64,000 nucleotides of DNA from NCBI GenBank assembly GCA_030867875.1, contig JAOWCC010000577.1, forward strand, positions 93,291,740 through 93,355,739. Reading direction: 5' to 3'. The position numbers and the translations under genes are program-made. Numbering within the stretch: position 1 is the stretch's first letter; every line of letters begins with the position of its first letter. This DNA comes from Actinernus sp. WN-2022 (lineage: Eukaryota > Cnidaria > Anthozoa > Actiniaria > Actinernidae). Of the stretch, positions 49,901-52,136 are shown in pieces. The notes below the pieces were generated by a model. That model was not told the origin of the DNA, made no database searches, and was given only the letters and a program-made list of their open reading frames with translations.

Positions 49901-51607
49901 CTTATGACGTAATTAGTCAAACATTTATCGTTTGTTTACTTTTGTAATCGATAATTATTTGTCGAAATGCAATCGATTACCTAAGTTTGCCACGTGCTTT
50001 TGTAATTTAATAGTTTTTACACACTACACCATGTTAATAAAGCCTAGAACCTTTTCAACCGCTATCCTATACTAAAACCAAAGAAAATGTACTAAAACCT
50101 TACGTAATTTGAGGAGAGCTTAGAGATTCATTTTTGGAAACAAGTTCATTATGCCTTGTCCGTCCTACTGCCAGACTCAAGTCCTATGGTCAGCGGGCCT
50201 TCCAAGTATCTGCACCTACATTATGGAACTCTCTCCCGTTAAATATACGCCAAAGTCCATCCGTTAATGAATTCAAAGCTAAACTAAAACACTACCTTTT
50301 TTGACATACCTATAATCTGTACAGAGTAATCAGTCTTGTTTTCAGCTGAATGTAATTTATGCGCAGATATTTATATTTACACTTATTTAGTACATGTAGT
50401 TGTCAAGCGCATAGAACATTTATGTATATGCGCTATACAAATGTCATTATTATTGTAGGTTTTGAATAATTACATCAAAGTAAGCTAAATTGTCCTACTC
50501 ACTCGAGTCGCTTGGCCTTTTTTCCTCCACACATAACAGTAATGTGTGTACCATGGGTATGGTCAAACTTGTAATCTGTGGATACTCGCTCATGTGATGT
50601 AACGTCAGGAGGAGACCCTGTTGATCGACGTCTGGATGCCTCTGACTCGGGAGGCTGTCGTATCGGGTATTCGGTACGAGAAGATGAAATCGGTCGTCTC
50701 AGATTTGATATGACAGACTCTGATGAAGAATGAAGTTCACTTTTGTCTATTTATTCAAGTTCTCTATCCACTTTCTTGTAGTAATAATAAAGACAATAAT
50801 GAGAGAAAAAAGGAGGAGAATGAGAAGGGAAAAAAGGAGATGGAGATGAAGGAGGAGGAGATGGAGGGAGATGGAGTAGGAGAAGGAACACCAACAACGA
50901 CGATGACAACAACGATGATGATGACAACCAGCAACGTTGGAGATAAATCATGAAGATGTGATTGCTGGAGTTGCACTCTATTTAAAAACTCTTACCTCCT
51001 CTCCCCATGTATCTCATTCTGATATCGCAGTTACCATACACGGCACTCACTATTGGACACATGGGCCTGTTCTGTTGGTTTCTAGGCAAACCCTTGAAGG
51101 CAATACCTAGGTGAAGATCACGTGTCGAGAAGCTGGGGAAAGGTAAACAAAAATCAACAAACAACAATCTGTTTTCATGGAAAATTTCTCCGGCCCTTGT
51201 CCTGGTTTTGTTATTCGCAAATATAAAGTAGACTGGCAAAGATTATCATACAACAGACGCATAACGATAATTTTTCTGTTAGCACATCAATAGAGAATAT
51301 AATAAGATCGATATAATATCTTACCTCATTGTTCCTTCGTCCATGTCCAGAATGACAAAAATCGTATCAGGGACTACGAAGTTTGAAATGAATGCCGGGT
51401 AGCTACCCCTCTCCCCTTCATGCCATATCTTTTTAGTCACCAGGTCCCATCCCCATGACTCGCTATTACGTCCCACAAGTACACCGAACCCTAAGGCAGC
51501 CAGGGGTGCTTTAGGTGTTGCCACACCCACCACAGCAGATGTTCCTCTCTCCTCCGTCTCCCACTGGATTTCCCAGACATGTCTTCCAGCACGGTAACCT
51601 TTCTTAC
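10502..51607 (-). CDS. Host gene: SPRY - Neuralized repeat - ARM - Cys-rich - YHGT multidomain protein (13 exons, 5' incomplete)
   Basis: Thirteen exons (e1-e13, listed separately) join in phase at all twelve junctions into about 930 codons ending at TAA 10502-10504. An AATAAA signal lies just past the stop at about 10491-10496. Domain order: SPRY with SPSB-like motifs (e1-e2), Ser/Arg-rich linker and NHR (e3-e5), armadillo-like helices (e6-e8), Cys-rich segment (e9-e10), and a conserved C-terminal region (e11-e13). SPRY and NHR are protein-binding modules found in ubiquitin-ligase adaptors, and ARM repeats are scaffolds. I saw no RING, SOCS box or enzyme motif in this part, so the function is unknown; a signalling or adaptor role is inference. 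Two introns are swollen to 12.5 and 18.7 kb by transposable elements. All exons are open, so the gene is probably alive. Exons upstream of 51607 were not found. Confidence 0.85.
10974..11139. mobile_element. Palindromic MITE
   Basis: The arms gacggctgtacgatgttatt (10974 on) and its inverse (ending 11139) extend about 60 bp each, including 'taccctatatttcggttc' and 'gaacgatccttcttca'. It lies in the last intron of the host gene. No clear target duplication was seen. Confidence 0.8.
11284..11638. repeat. Minisatellite, 12-bp unit changing to 6-bp unit
   Basis: The 12-bp unit gacaagaacaaa is repeated about 20 times (11306-11535) and then becomes gacaag repeated about 17 times. It is almost error-free, which indicates recent expansion or gene conversion. 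All units are multiples of 3, so several frames stay open on both strands; that openness is not evidence of a gene. It lies in the last intron of the host gene. Confidence 0.95.
11965..12119 (-). CDS. Exon e12: conserved C-terminal segment
   Basis: Begins in phase with e11 to give 'GDVALGGRTLSEAAGHFN' and continues 'EFDTKQIFVSPSIRYSGMDV'. This block follows the YHGT exon directly in the protein, although 18.7 kb of transposable elements separate them in the genome. Acceptor ttatcctatcag, donor GAGTAT|GTAAGA. Confidence 0.8.
12310..12462 (+). repeat. 5' LTR of Ty3/gypsy element
   Basis: It begins TGTAG and matches the 3' LTR at 28897-29054, with a 4-bp insertion near the start and scattered changes. 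Both contain 'gttgggta.cctgtggtgcat', a GA microsatellite and 'cactttgtgatcttcctagt'. Flanked on the left by GGGAC (12305-12309), the same 5 bp as after the 3' LTR. An LTR of about 155 bp is short for the group. Confidence 0.9.
12463..15627 (+). pseudogene. Ty3/gypsy gag-pol, decayed, first part (gag, protease, RT, integrase core start)
   Basis: Recognisable pieces on the plus strand: a gag matrix/capsid segment ('EPEEDVDYFVLRLRKQARHC', from about 12803); a CCHC knuckle pair near 13140-13240; protease motif 'ILVDSGAQCIV' at about 13475; reverse transcriptase from about 13990 with 'GPTTWVSPAVYVPKS', 'FSKLDMNMRFHQIEL' and 'NIVDDHVVHG'; integrase core with 'VDYYSRWIEVE' (about 15505) and 'LRTDNG' (about 15620). 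Many stops and frame changes separate them. The stretch 14440-15290 between RT and integrase matches neither domain and may be another insertion. The reading breaks exactly at 15628-15635, where the 12.4-kb element is inserted. Confidence 0.85.
15636..16030. repeat. Left core TIR of the 12.4-kb element
   Basis: It matches 27645-28038 in inverse order with small gaps. Shared segments include ctacgctccaactacgcgta, 'cgacactt/aagtgtcgttgaacc' and the 'cgcgataactcggaagtctga' stretch. Confidence 0.85.
16037..16430. repeat. Tandem CGTAGTAG array and three about 50-bp units
   Basis: Units of the type gcgtactagcgtagtagcca (about 30 bp) repeat from 16090 to 16260. Then a unit of about 50 bp starting at gtggaaaataaaagtcaaat occurs three times (16270, 16319 and 16370). 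This is the left subterminal array; the right one is longer and lacks the 50-bp units. Confidence 0.85.
16431..17820. other. Interior of the 12.4-kb element, nothing coding recognised
   Basis: AT-rich sequence with short low-complexity runs. A segment near 16655 ('gattggttgagagcagtagtat') resembles 46945-46985, so both derive from the same repeat family. No gene was supported. Confidence 0.5.
17822..17892 (-). pseudogene. LINE polyprotein, extreme C-terminus (after foldback insertion)
   Basis: On the minus strand this short piece ends a LINE reading frame ('SSELSSNKNIEVFFKAIQF') and stops at about 17822. It joins in frame with 'IKVNILLH' of the piece above 19370 once the 17902-19360 element is removed, which confirms that element's borders. 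Confidence 0.7.
18064..18170 (+). pseudogene. Captured first exon of a RecQ-like helicase (left arm)
   Basis: ATG 18064 opens 'MADDTNGLDMDLEKACETFG' and continues 'ISELFPEQRKAI'. This resembles the N-terminus of cnidarian RecQ-type DNA helicase genes, just before the Q motif and Walker A; neither of those motifs follows. The sequence upstream keeps the gene's own promoter-like DNA. It is a gene fragment carried by a transposable element. Confidence 0.65.
19068..19176 (-). pseudogene. Captured first exon of a RecQ-like helicase (right arm)
   Basis: Inverse copy of the left-arm exon, reading 'MADDTNGLDMALEKACETFD' and 'ISELFPEQRKAL'. A handful of amino-acid differences from the left arm show that the arms are drifting apart. 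No helicase motifs follow. Confidence 0.65.
19370..20140 (-). pseudogene. LINE polyprotein, C-terminal part
   Basis: On the minus strand, 'SIPQLPGFKKALKESF' and 'YDRLYDFSVTRFASI' (above 19600) are followed by 'CLRLGNSTLNDNLFKINCAP', 'ETVKHYLLDCPLYAAVRHTL'. This is the zinc-knuckle-like tail common in LINE polyproteins. There is one frame change near 19600. It is interrupted at 19361-19369 by the foldback element and ends at 17822. Confidence 0.75.
20820..21229 (-). pseudogene. L2/CR1-like LINE, C-terminus and 3' end
   Basis: The minus strand reads 'NLNYGKFGVKYAAVKTWNDI' and 'PIEIKNSSSNKHFKKHSKKH', the usual final segment of CR1/L2-type LINE proteins, then a stop near 21055 and an AT-rich 3' tail. 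It is the end of the LINE that starts near 26900 and is split by the insertion 21236-22842. Confidence 0.8.
21236..21426. repeat. Palindrome with loop (MITE-like)
   Basis: The outer arms 'gggttagagact...gtgctttatcg' and 'actgtacgatgaac' pair with inverse copies ending at 21426, around 'ggccgaaggccgaa'. A partial relative lies at about 46345-46395 ('actgactgtccgatgaacg'). Confidence 0.8.
21675..22578. repeat. Tandem duplication of about 446 bp
   Basis: Unit A (about 21675-22116) and unit B (about 22123-22578) share 'ttctcttggagccatgtatt', 'tttctttcattcg.aaataactaacctgcagattccagt' and 'gattatgcaaatgtt.gcctcaaaat' at a constant offset of 446 bp. Unit B has a short insertion (ggggcagtgaact). Confidence 0.85.
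22849..23689 (-). pseudogene. L2/CR1-like LINE reverse transcriptase, palm and thumb
   Basis: The minus strand reads 'QFGFRKQRNTHLAILDFVNR', 'GIFFDLSKAFDCVNHAILL', 'RWFRSYLENRKPYV', and further 'CSYISYGTLIWGTNYKSKL'. The palm motif with YADD is missing between 'NNTVVNESDL' and 'RLAGQPINRAVQ', so an internal deletion has removed the catalytic aspartates. The stretch ends at the 23690-24726 insertion. Confidence 0.85.
23690..24726. mobile_element. 1.04-kb TIR element inside the LINE
   Basis: The ends are inverted repeats of about 35 bp: cgccgggcacaaatgaacgt at the left and the inverse of acgatcttttgtgcccggcg at the right, followed by a shared aaaaaggccg. Several short 'atgacgtca' palindromes are scattered inside (for example 23831, 24216, 24395 and 24550). 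No transposase. No clean target duplication was found. The LINE's 'FRPISLLPT' and 'LSKILEK' lie on either side. Confidence 0.8.
24727..26560 (-). pseudogene. L2/CR1-like LINE: endonuclease and RT N-terminal part
   Basis: The minus strand shows an AP-endonuclease region: 'FSLIHFNIRSLRKHFNDLGC', 'FDVIALTETWLN' (catalytic E), 'LIDNIYTNAFD' and 'TDISDHLPVFI' (the SDH catalytic triplet). The linker and RT start follow, to 'DKFLVSNFRPISLLP'. A break near 25980-26060 and stops near 24900-25150 interrupt it. This is the 5' half of the LINE ending at 20820. Confidence 0.85.
26561..26900 (-). pseudogene. LINE ORF N-terminus with PHD-like Cys cluster
   Basis: The minus-strand pieces 'CTCCSKRLYLNSKTVHCSSC' and 'HECHSCGIACSKHSKTI' give a series of Cys-x-x-Cys pairs like the PHD-type zinc finger found at the N-terminus of some CR1/L2 LINE proteins. 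A frame change separates the two halves. It is next to the endonuclease, so this LINE copy is close to full length. Confidence 0.6.
26925..27650. repeat. Right CTACTACG tandem array of the 12.4-kb element
   Basis: About 720 bp built from ctactacg, 'cctactatatatggctact' and similar blocks, the inverse of the left array in sequence but about twice as long. Higher-order units of about 85-130 bp ('tatatggctactagccacta') recur four to five times. Long apparent open frames here are products of the repeat. Confidence 0.9.
27645..28038. repeat. Right core TIR of the 12.4-kb element
   Basis: Inverse copy of 15636-16030, ending ...cacgtgtttcatatatctcgcctggtata at 28038 and followed by the 8-bp duplication. 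Confidence 0.85.
28047..28881 (+). pseudogene. Ty3/gypsy integrase C-terminal part
   Basis: Continues the integrase of 15380-15627. It has 'EIAEFLEELGIRHR' (the region before the catalytic Glu), a decayed 'ANGE'-like segment (about 28130-28155), and downstream 'YDPNLDVVTYRNKDILAI' with 'STILKRNIGHVKWF', a C-terminal segment usual for gypsy integrases. Several stops are present. Confidence 0.8.
28882..28896 (+). promoter_or_regulatory. Polypurine tract of gypsy element
   Basis: aaaaaaagaggcaga directly precedes the 3' LTR start TGTAG, as expected for the plus-strand primer. Confidence 0.8.
28897..29054 (+). repeat. 3' LTR of Ty3/gypsy element
   Basis: Pairs with 12310-12462. It begins TGTAG, contains a longer pure GA run (28943-28970) and ends ...acattaca. 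It is followed by GGGAC (29055-29059), identical to the 5 bp before the 5' LTR. Without the nested 12.4 kb the element would be about 4.3 kb. Confidence 0.9.
29146..29168 (+). repeat. G-run of 23
   Basis: Twenty-three consecutive G on the plus strand in intron e11-e12. On the transcribed (minus) sense it is a C-run. Confidence 0.95.
29832..29977. mobile_element. Palindromic MITE
   Basis: atgtcaaacac at the left and gtgtttgacat at the right; the arms (about 55 bp) include 'gtctttcatcaggggttcca'. The loop holds a smaller hairpin 'ccgagaggcgtagcctcgagg'. Confidence 0.85.
30125..30210 (+). ncRNA. Possible tRNA-like / SINE head
   Basis: A B-box-like ggttcgaactcc (30176-30187) lies about 50 bp after a poor A-box candidate (30128-30140). 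A TTTTT pol III terminator follows at 30201. The arms do not fold convincingly, so this is a weak call; a second such sequence lies at 560-648. Confidence 0.3.
30405..30467. repeat. Short palindrome
   Basis: tctcatgaattattaatgag and 'tttgagaa' pair with inverse copies around a 6-base loop (gtaaag). Confidence 0.8.
30584..30728. mobile_element. Palindromic MITE next to exon e11
   Basis: atatacaacactgtcagccg...atgaaacatggctgacagtgttgtatat; the arms are about 50-60 bp and include 'gtgtttcatcacatatccaaac'. A related half arm occurs at 30500-30520. It ends 53 bp from the donor of exon e11. Confidence 0.85.
30781..30896 (-). CDS. Exon e11: 'WHVAYHGT' segment
   Basis: The 39 residues contain 'KQWHVAYHGTQPDKIKAIL' and end 'LLIPG'. 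The motif is followed two exons later by 'DTKQIFVSPSIRYSG'. The pairing of an H-G-T with a later S-x-x-Y loosely recalls ADP-ribosyltransferase-like folds, but this is only a resemblance. Acceptor tatcgtcgcag, donor CCAG|GTGATA. The intron after it is 18.7 kb. Confidence 0.75.
31460..31598 (-). CDS. Exon e10: Cys/His-rich segment
   Basis: Reads 'DTFFDACYDKCYCTECHASR' followed by 'YYTQGKPAKDYALPVGWARF'. The cluster of Cys and His could bind zinc. The 'DYALPVGWxRF' block is conserved in related invertebrate proteins as I recall them; no domain name was assigned. Acceptor tttggcctcag, donor TTAAG|GTAAGT. Confidence 0.75.
31771..31851 (-). CDS. Exon e9: short linker exon
   Basis: Twenty-seven residues, 'GQTGGQRETCNYKDACKRFK' and a short tail. 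It was chosen because its phases fit e8 and e10 exactly, and because a Cys-rich stretch leading to a 'CYC..CH' exon is expected. Acceptor gtaaacag, donor GCTG|GTGATG. Confidence 0.65.
32054..32435 (-). CDS. Exon e8: armadillo-like repeats
   Basis: Three ARM-type repeats are visible: 'WSTLELVMGIGNIAVNERNR', 'AIPLLLTVMNKGGFMEKECA' with 'NALWAFAKTENDKKKI', and 'LNNLRKSPNQGVQEAAMRVL'. The pattern 'ANALWAFA' is typical of ARM proteins. Acceptor ttatttcag, donor CACAGG|GTGAAG. Confidence 0.85.
32593..32805 (-). CDS. Exon e7: armadillo-like repeats
   Basis: Exactly 71 codons. It reads 'IVLSTINILHNCAKATENRH', then 'VEHVAPFLKSEDMVVVLNSL' and 'TEDDQKGLLEADIK', about one and a half ARM repeats. Acceptor actacttcag, donor ATCAAG|GTAGAA, phase 0 on both sides. 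Confidence 0.85.
33000..34790 (-). pseudogene. CR1/L2-like LINE, 5'-truncated, with microsatellite tail
   Basis: On the minus strand, from the 5' side: 'KFKEAALTPTIKKPSLDHEL' and 'FRPISNLRFVSKAV' (RT finger), 'GHSTETALVRVNNDILPAID', 'CCGVPHGSVLGPILYPLVIS', and a C-terminal part 'KSYGIRAFSVYAPILWNKLP' at about 33270. Stops and frame changes are present. The 3' end is a run of attatc-type repeats (33010-33120), usual for CR1/L2 tails. The 5' truncation point (about 34790) coincides with the left edge of the Polinton sequence. Confidence 0.8.
33005..33125. repeat. GATAAT/GATGAT microsatellite (LINE 3' tail)
   Basis: About 120 bp of gataat, gatgat and related trimers and hexamers. It lies exactly where the minus-strand LINE should end. 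Confidence 0.85.
34811..36385 (+). CDS. Polinton-associated protein of unknown function (about 525 aa)
   Basis: A long intact frame. The first part has 'NTWFRVVTDIDGPGQYSTNI' and 'SYLVYGDEPHYSKPAAIQ'; the middle has 'HKWVAGPNSDFWPQQLNMAV' and 'RFHIYYTTRRIL'; the C-terminus is rich in Pro and His with repeated 'HVAA' blocks, then a short hydrophobic tail 'SIAAAGAAWMLF'. I recall similar proteins in cnidarian Polinton-like clusters but know no function; a minor virion protein is possible given the hydrophobic end and the neighbours. The start is uncertain: the open frame continues upstream into LINE sequence, so the native N-terminus may be lost. Its stop overlaps the stop of the minus-strand gene at 36382. 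Confidence 0.65.
   Translation: MMSLIAAIFVVKNTWFRVVTDIDGPGQYSTNIVFQDGDSSYLVYGDEPHYSKPAAIQKRIDNALHGIDMLGDFPRVLLLAVKTRKTRLPPMQLNDTMWEKSFQLTNLIIYVNDHGFFVEKVPDVFGSSVVVYGGRGPNGGKTADVHKWVAGPNSDFWPQQLNMAVFLATEGCGISVEMLGGLPPRVAAFLRFHIYYTTRRILQEMHASLPGTPTWTPYDNPHIKSAYDKICGEFGIHPKTDFRFRKGRMGGLGTTSTWLIAPDKRWNTNPTWNDDAELAAYRRGDPDAELDAGRTRIENPKAAEQWKMFVPSVANVHQGLTVAGRGRLNQTVEAYVYCVLGAQAQARGAILGSTGQAKEGRRNFLILLEDAIVNTNIADSIKRYQAAIGDAHARLNYAIAPGVWLQPVDMGLDFGVAVVEYNNNLQKATKDMQLGANDYVNTESKKPPPPPMLGPHPKKHLPHVAAEVPEAQPHPTPPHVAAVVHVPKTLALHVAKPALRATRHETNLAVASIAAAGAAWMLFR
36382..37436 (-). pseudogene. Polinton coiled-coil membrane protein, frameshifted
   Basis: Minus strand. The N-terminal part from ATG 37436 is Gly/Pro-rich ('GATGGAGPNNPFPTVPGG'). 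A frame change near 37215-37225 leads to a long second frame with a Glu/Arg-rich coiled coil (about residues 150-230). A hydrophobic segment 'YGLTVLGVLAATGTVIGVIV' and a tail 'LKAIGKRLGQILPGMIGA' follow. A second one-base frame change at about 36502 leads to a last hydrophobic stretch and the stop at 36382-36384. Topology suggests a virion or membrane component; the function is unknown. It converges on the 34811-36385 gene. Confidence 0.6.
37408..38566 (+). pseudogene. Polinton major capsid protein (double jelly-roll), one frameshift
   Basis: The frame contains 'ANPGEILYVDVPTLGENI', 'YPHALRDTISFELTLAPA', 'NIQLEYEVI', 'NINVPRKSFAGLLLLFVDP', and, after a frame change near 38170, 'ISKVEVDVNGIPNSFFP' and 'FKNNKF'-type text (here 'FRNNKFAILID'). 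This pattern is that of Polinton/adintovirus capsid proteins, which build icosahedral shells. No ATG is present in frame at the start: an in-frame TAG lies about 30 bp upstream of 37408, so the native start is also damaged. It is followed after one base by the ATPase. Confidence 0.8.
38568..39199 (+). pseudogene. Polinton genome-packaging ATPase (FtsK/A32-like), one frameshift
   Basis: ATG 38568. Walker A is 'VVGPTNCGKTAFL' (residues 14-26) and Walker B is 'TLLILDDC' (about residue 98). A frame change near 38885-38895 moves the reading to another frame with 'ISVWVLSQQLTSI' (sensor-like Q) and on to a stop at 39199. Length and motif order fit the A32/FtsK-type ATPases that pump DNA into capsids. 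It starts one base after the capsid gene and overlaps the next gene by 8 bp. Confidence 0.85.
39192..39614 (+). CDS. Small conserved Polinton protein, unknown function
   Basis: ATG 39192 overlaps the end of the ATPase frame. The 140 residues are Ser/Thr/Glu-rich at the start, then 'YLGKNFSLGDISRLSEKDVE', 'LHRRYQAVLAQQITGCLVDG' and amphipathic helices. Similar proteins occur next to the ATPase in cnidarian Polinton-like clusters as I remember them; no function is known. The frame is intact. Confidence 0.6.
   Translation: MDEEIAALLGESFSETTGPTNSEATNSAAETANDHREALSILAATGTTKEYLGKNFSLGDISRLSEKDVERLHRRYQAVLAQQITGCLVDGVMRLATRLVAYLVPLDSQEALLKDLQEDHLVRNEISSVAGLLSLKAGST
39615..39805. repeat. GCTAGC-rich tandem repeat
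   Basis: Units such as tctgctagcacatctactag and 'tagtagctcctagtaac' repeat between 39690 and 39800. They sit just before the shortened integrase gene and may mark where its 5' part was lost. Confidence 0.75.
39897..40694 (+). pseudogene. Polinton integrase (rve family), N-truncated, one in-frame stop
   Basis: ATG 39897. 'ALVVIDVASRYKEAKPL' is the beta strand following the first catalytic Asp. 'LQVDPGKEFMG' carries the second Asp and 'GFVERANRTLAE' the Glu. A TAG at 40332-40334 interrupts the frame. The same frame continues past it with an SH3/chromodomain-like C-terminal part ('PTYLRPVGF') to 40694. The strand bearing the first catalytic Asp and the zinc-binding N-terminus are absent; repeats lie there instead. 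Integrases of this kind insert Polintons with a 6-bp duplication. Converges on the polymerase gene. Confidence 0.8.
40642..44690 (-). pseudogene. Polinton protein-primed DNA polymerase B, two in-frame stops and one frameshift
   Basis: Minus strand, about 1300 codons. N-terminal region: a Cys-His finger ('YVCNDCKQRFTQACHLQRH'). Exonuclease: 'YDFEAYLD' (Exo I) and 'FNSGKYDLNLIR' (Exo II). Polymerase: 'YDANTLYLS' (motif A), 'KLLSNSAYGKL' (motif B) and 'MDTDSAYFA' (motif C). Breaks: in-frame TAA at about 42471, in-frame TAG at about 41801, and a 2-base frame change at about 41177. The start is unclear: the coding pattern reaches 44690 but has no ATG there. This is the replication enzyme of Polintons. 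The few breaks in so long a gene suggest inactivation not very long ago. Confidence 0.9.
44746..45026. repeat. Hairpin of two inverted Polinton end sequences
   Basis: The left arm from 44746 (ggtagtatgggtgggatcaa) and the inverse of the right arm ending 45026 match for about 125 bp, including 'aattataccgcctctttttt' and 'tttgaccacaatacgcaccaaat'. They face each other around a 30-base spacer. Normally one TIR lies at each end of a Polinton; here both copies are at the polymerase end. Confidence 0.75.
45319..45758 (-). CDS. Exon e6: start of armadillo-like region
   Basis: After a short Thr/Gln-rich lead, the exon encodes helical repeats: 'LVRMNNVINLLKLSDGPDLP', 'HLAEIGAAAHLSKLLLRLED', 'MKIVRNIFWNYSDASMKMAK'. 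The hydrophobic spacing is that of ARM/HEAT repeats. Acceptor tattttag, donor AATGAG|GTATTT. The following intron is 12.5 kb and contains the Polinton. Confidence 0.8.
46084..46275. mobile_element. MITE with 23-bp TIRs and TA ends
   Basis: gagcggatttcgtatgagtg at the left and its inverse at the right, with TA on both sides (46082-46083 and 46276-46277). The first six bases match those of the elements at 9476 and 46799. Confidence 0.8.
46586..46739 (-). CDS. Exon e5: NHR C-terminal strands
   Basis: The frame starts 'IGDRVGVMRKPDNTLHFFLN' and continues 'VLYGVVDVYGQVGQVTI', the highly conserved end of Neuralized repeats. Acceptor attttacag, donor CACAG|GTCTGT (weak at +4). The intron upstream (2.0 kb) contains several MITEs. 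Confidence 0.85.
46853..48025. mobile_element. Element with 'cactagcgacataagg' inverted ends
   Basis: gcacactagcgacataagga at the left (46853) and the inverse of 'cttatgtcgctagtgcgaac' at the right. The right part contains many short palindromic 'ttatgattat' blocks. A further 'gttcgcactagt' half lies at 47757-47768, so two related elements may be nested. Non-coding. Confidence 0.5.
48330..48418. mobile_element. 89-bp palindrome
   Basis: tgtttcgttccatatagtct and 'ccctgca' pair with the inverse copy ending 48418 around a 30-base loop. It interrupts the right end of the Harbinger-like MITE. Confidence 0.75.
48753..49020 (-). CDS. Exon e4: NHR core
   Basis: The frame gives 'FNNGVVLTSQPLKVNELFEV', 'WIGGMDIGAT' and ends 'ENMDELS'. 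These are core motifs of the Neuralized homology repeat, a ligand/adaptor-binding beta-sandwich. Acceptor attcctcag. The donor that keeps the NHR in frame is TCG|GCAAGT, a GC donor. The nearby GT (AA|GTATC) would break the frame of the next NHR exon. Confidence 0.85.
49317..49625. mobile_element. Foldback MITE
   Basis: 'gaggccggtaggtcctctgg' with 'aatgttgaagttgaaat' (49371-49409) has an inverse copy at 49531-49571. The outer flanks 'ttatacacactatgcata' and 'tatgcatagggtctatatagt' are also related in inverse. In intron e3-e4. Confidence 0.7.
50143..50460 (+). pseudogene. LINE C-terminus and 3' end (5'-truncated)
   Basis: The plus strand reads 'LKSYGQRAFQVSAPTLWNSL' and 'SVNEFKAKLKHYLF', then a stop and a 150-bp 3' tail ending 'gcgctatacaaatgtcattattattg', the usual CR1/L2-type tail. 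It lies in intron e3-e4 against the gene's direction, 43 bp from exon e3. Confidence 0.8.
50503..50719 (-). CDS. Exon e3: Ser/Arg-rich linker and start of NHR
   Basis: The first 45 or so residues are rich in Ser, Arg, Pro and Glu, a likely disordered linker. The last 20 ('YKFDHTHGTHITVMCGGKK') match the first strands of a Neuralized homology repeat (pattern F-x-HG-x-N-I). Acceptor tcttcatcag, donor CTCGA|GTGAGT. The phase links e2 (1) to e4 (2). Confidence 0.75.
50768..50945 (+). repeat. Purine-rich low-complexity tract
   Basis: GGAGAA/GGAGAT-type repeats followed by ACAACGATG repeats between exons e2 and e3. Apparent open frames reflect composition. Confidence 0.85.
50996..51132 (-). CDS. 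Exon e2: SPRY domain, C-terminal half
   Basis: The frame gives 'DLHLGIAFKGLP' and 'CPIVSAVYGNCDIRMRYMG', matching the last strands of SPSB-type SPRY domains. The acceptor follows a pyrimidine tract (tttccccag) and the donor is GGAG|GTAAG. Phases fit e1 and e3. No SOCS box follows, unlike SPSB1-4. Confidence 0.85.
51325..51607 (-). CDS. Exon e1 (first visible): SPRY domain, N-terminal half
   Basis: The reading frame gives 'GYRAGRHVWEIQW', 'VVGVATPKAPLAALGFG', 'SWGWDL', 'YPAF' and 'ILDMDEGT', closely following SPSB-type SPRY domains. The acceptor is ...cctgggatag on the plus strand (start 51607, phase 2 entering), followed directly by GTAAG; an alternative acceptor lies 9 bp in. The donor is ATGAG|GTAAGA. 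SPSB proteins normally have about 40 residues before this point, so at least one exon is missing upstream. Confidence 0.85.
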
Positions 51608-52136
51608 CTGGGATAGAAATACATAATCGTCTGTAACGAATATTAACGGCCGCACTTACGCTTTCCTTATCAAACCATTTACAATAGTCGAGTGATGGAC
51701 GCTTTACTTGTTTGACGTGAGGGGGCCGGAAAAACCCGTCTGTCCGATACCTGCTCGAATTTTAAAACAAACCAGCAGCCCATAACCAGGAGCGTCCATA
51801 TCTCCTATATAGCTGTCACGGCGTATTCACAAGTTTGTCTATTTTTAGATAATTGTCCCGCCAATTAGTGGGTTGCACCAGTGACGGAACAAAATATGCC
51901 TCATTAGCTACTTTTTTTATACCAACAACACGGCTGCTACGCTTTTGTGATTTTATTCCCTTAGGAATGATTGCAACCCAAGAATAGCAGAAAATCGTTC
52001 TAAAAATAACCTATTGTGAAAACGCTGTGACATATTAGGCATAGCTATGCGGAATGGACGCTCCTAGTTACGGGCTCCTGAACAAACTAAGCCGTCATAC
52101 AATTTTTAATATTATTAATGGCGTAATTTTTTTCGG
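51608..52136. other. Intron or upstream region of host gene, nothing further recognised
   Basis: No exon was recognised. The missing SPRY N-terminal exon could lie here or further up but was not identified. Confidence 0.4.

Noticed and set aside
51599..51607. Alternative acceptor 9 bp inside exon e1
   Set aside because: Both keep the frame; the outer one preserves the 'GKKGY' residues expected in SPSB-type SPRY domains, so it was preferred without certainty.
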